Shown one piece after another: positions 6,779-6,792 of a stretch of DNA of 6,792 nt. The stretch lies in contig JAAUTT010000237.1 in NCBI GenBank assembly GCA_012031335.1, forward strand, positions 1 to 6,792. The letters are read 5' to 3'. The translations under genes and the position numbers were made by a program. The notes under the pieces are model-generated. The model saw only the letters and a list, made by a program, of their open reading frames with translations. It was not told the DNA's origin and searched no databases. Origin of the DNA: Bacteroidales bacterium (GTDB lineage Bacteria > Bacteroidota > Bacteroidia > Bacteroidales > JAAUTT01). How positions within the stretch are numbered: position 1 is the first letter of the stretch; every line of letters begins with the position of its first letter.

Positions 6779-6792
6779 ATAACCCTCCGAAA

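Overview
The window comes from a Bacteroidota genome. Evidence is a SusC/SusD outer-membrane nutrient-uptake pair, a combination essentially confined to that phylum, together with AT-rich spacers and starts that lack clear Shine-Dalgarno sites. I cannot place it to genus. A free-living or gut Bacteroidales-type bacterium would fit.

Layout: positions 1-1433 carry a two-gene operon on the minus strand. An intact endonuclease/exonuclease/phosphatase (EEP) family protein (663-1433) is followed, with a 4-base ATGA overlap, by a pyridoxal/hydroxymethylpyrimidine kinase-like protein of the ribokinase fold (666 down to the window edge). The kinase loses frame just before its catalytic GTGD motif. Positions 1434-1724 are a divergent promoter region of about 290 bp without genes. 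Positions 1725-5034 hold a SusC-like TonB-dependent transporter and 5075-6710 a SusD-like lipoprotein, both on the plus strand. A strong rho-independent terminator (6732-6778) closes the operon.

Both transporter genes are broken as written. Following the protein family through the frames, I count eight single-base indels in susC and five in susD, mostly in short homopolymers and clustered in bursts. Repaired, they give about 1103 and 544 residues with every expected domain, and the net indel counts restore exact multiples of three. Uncorrected sequencing error is the simplest explanation; recent pseudogenisation is the alternative.

If functional, SusC forms the TonB-driven outer-membrane channel and SusD the surface lipoprotein lid that captures the ligand. 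No carbohydrate-active enzyme, peptidase, sigma factor or hybrid sensor lies in the window, so the substrate cannot be named.

The most interesting non-coding signal is in the divergent region. On each side, three copies of a CCTAAC-like hexamer repeat at about 11 bp in the direction of transcription. The last copy reads CCTAACAA in both arrays, and in both it lies exactly 8 nt before a sequence resembling the Bacteroidota -7 promoter element. This is the geometry of OmpR/PhoB-type regulator sites and suggests one regulator controls both operons.
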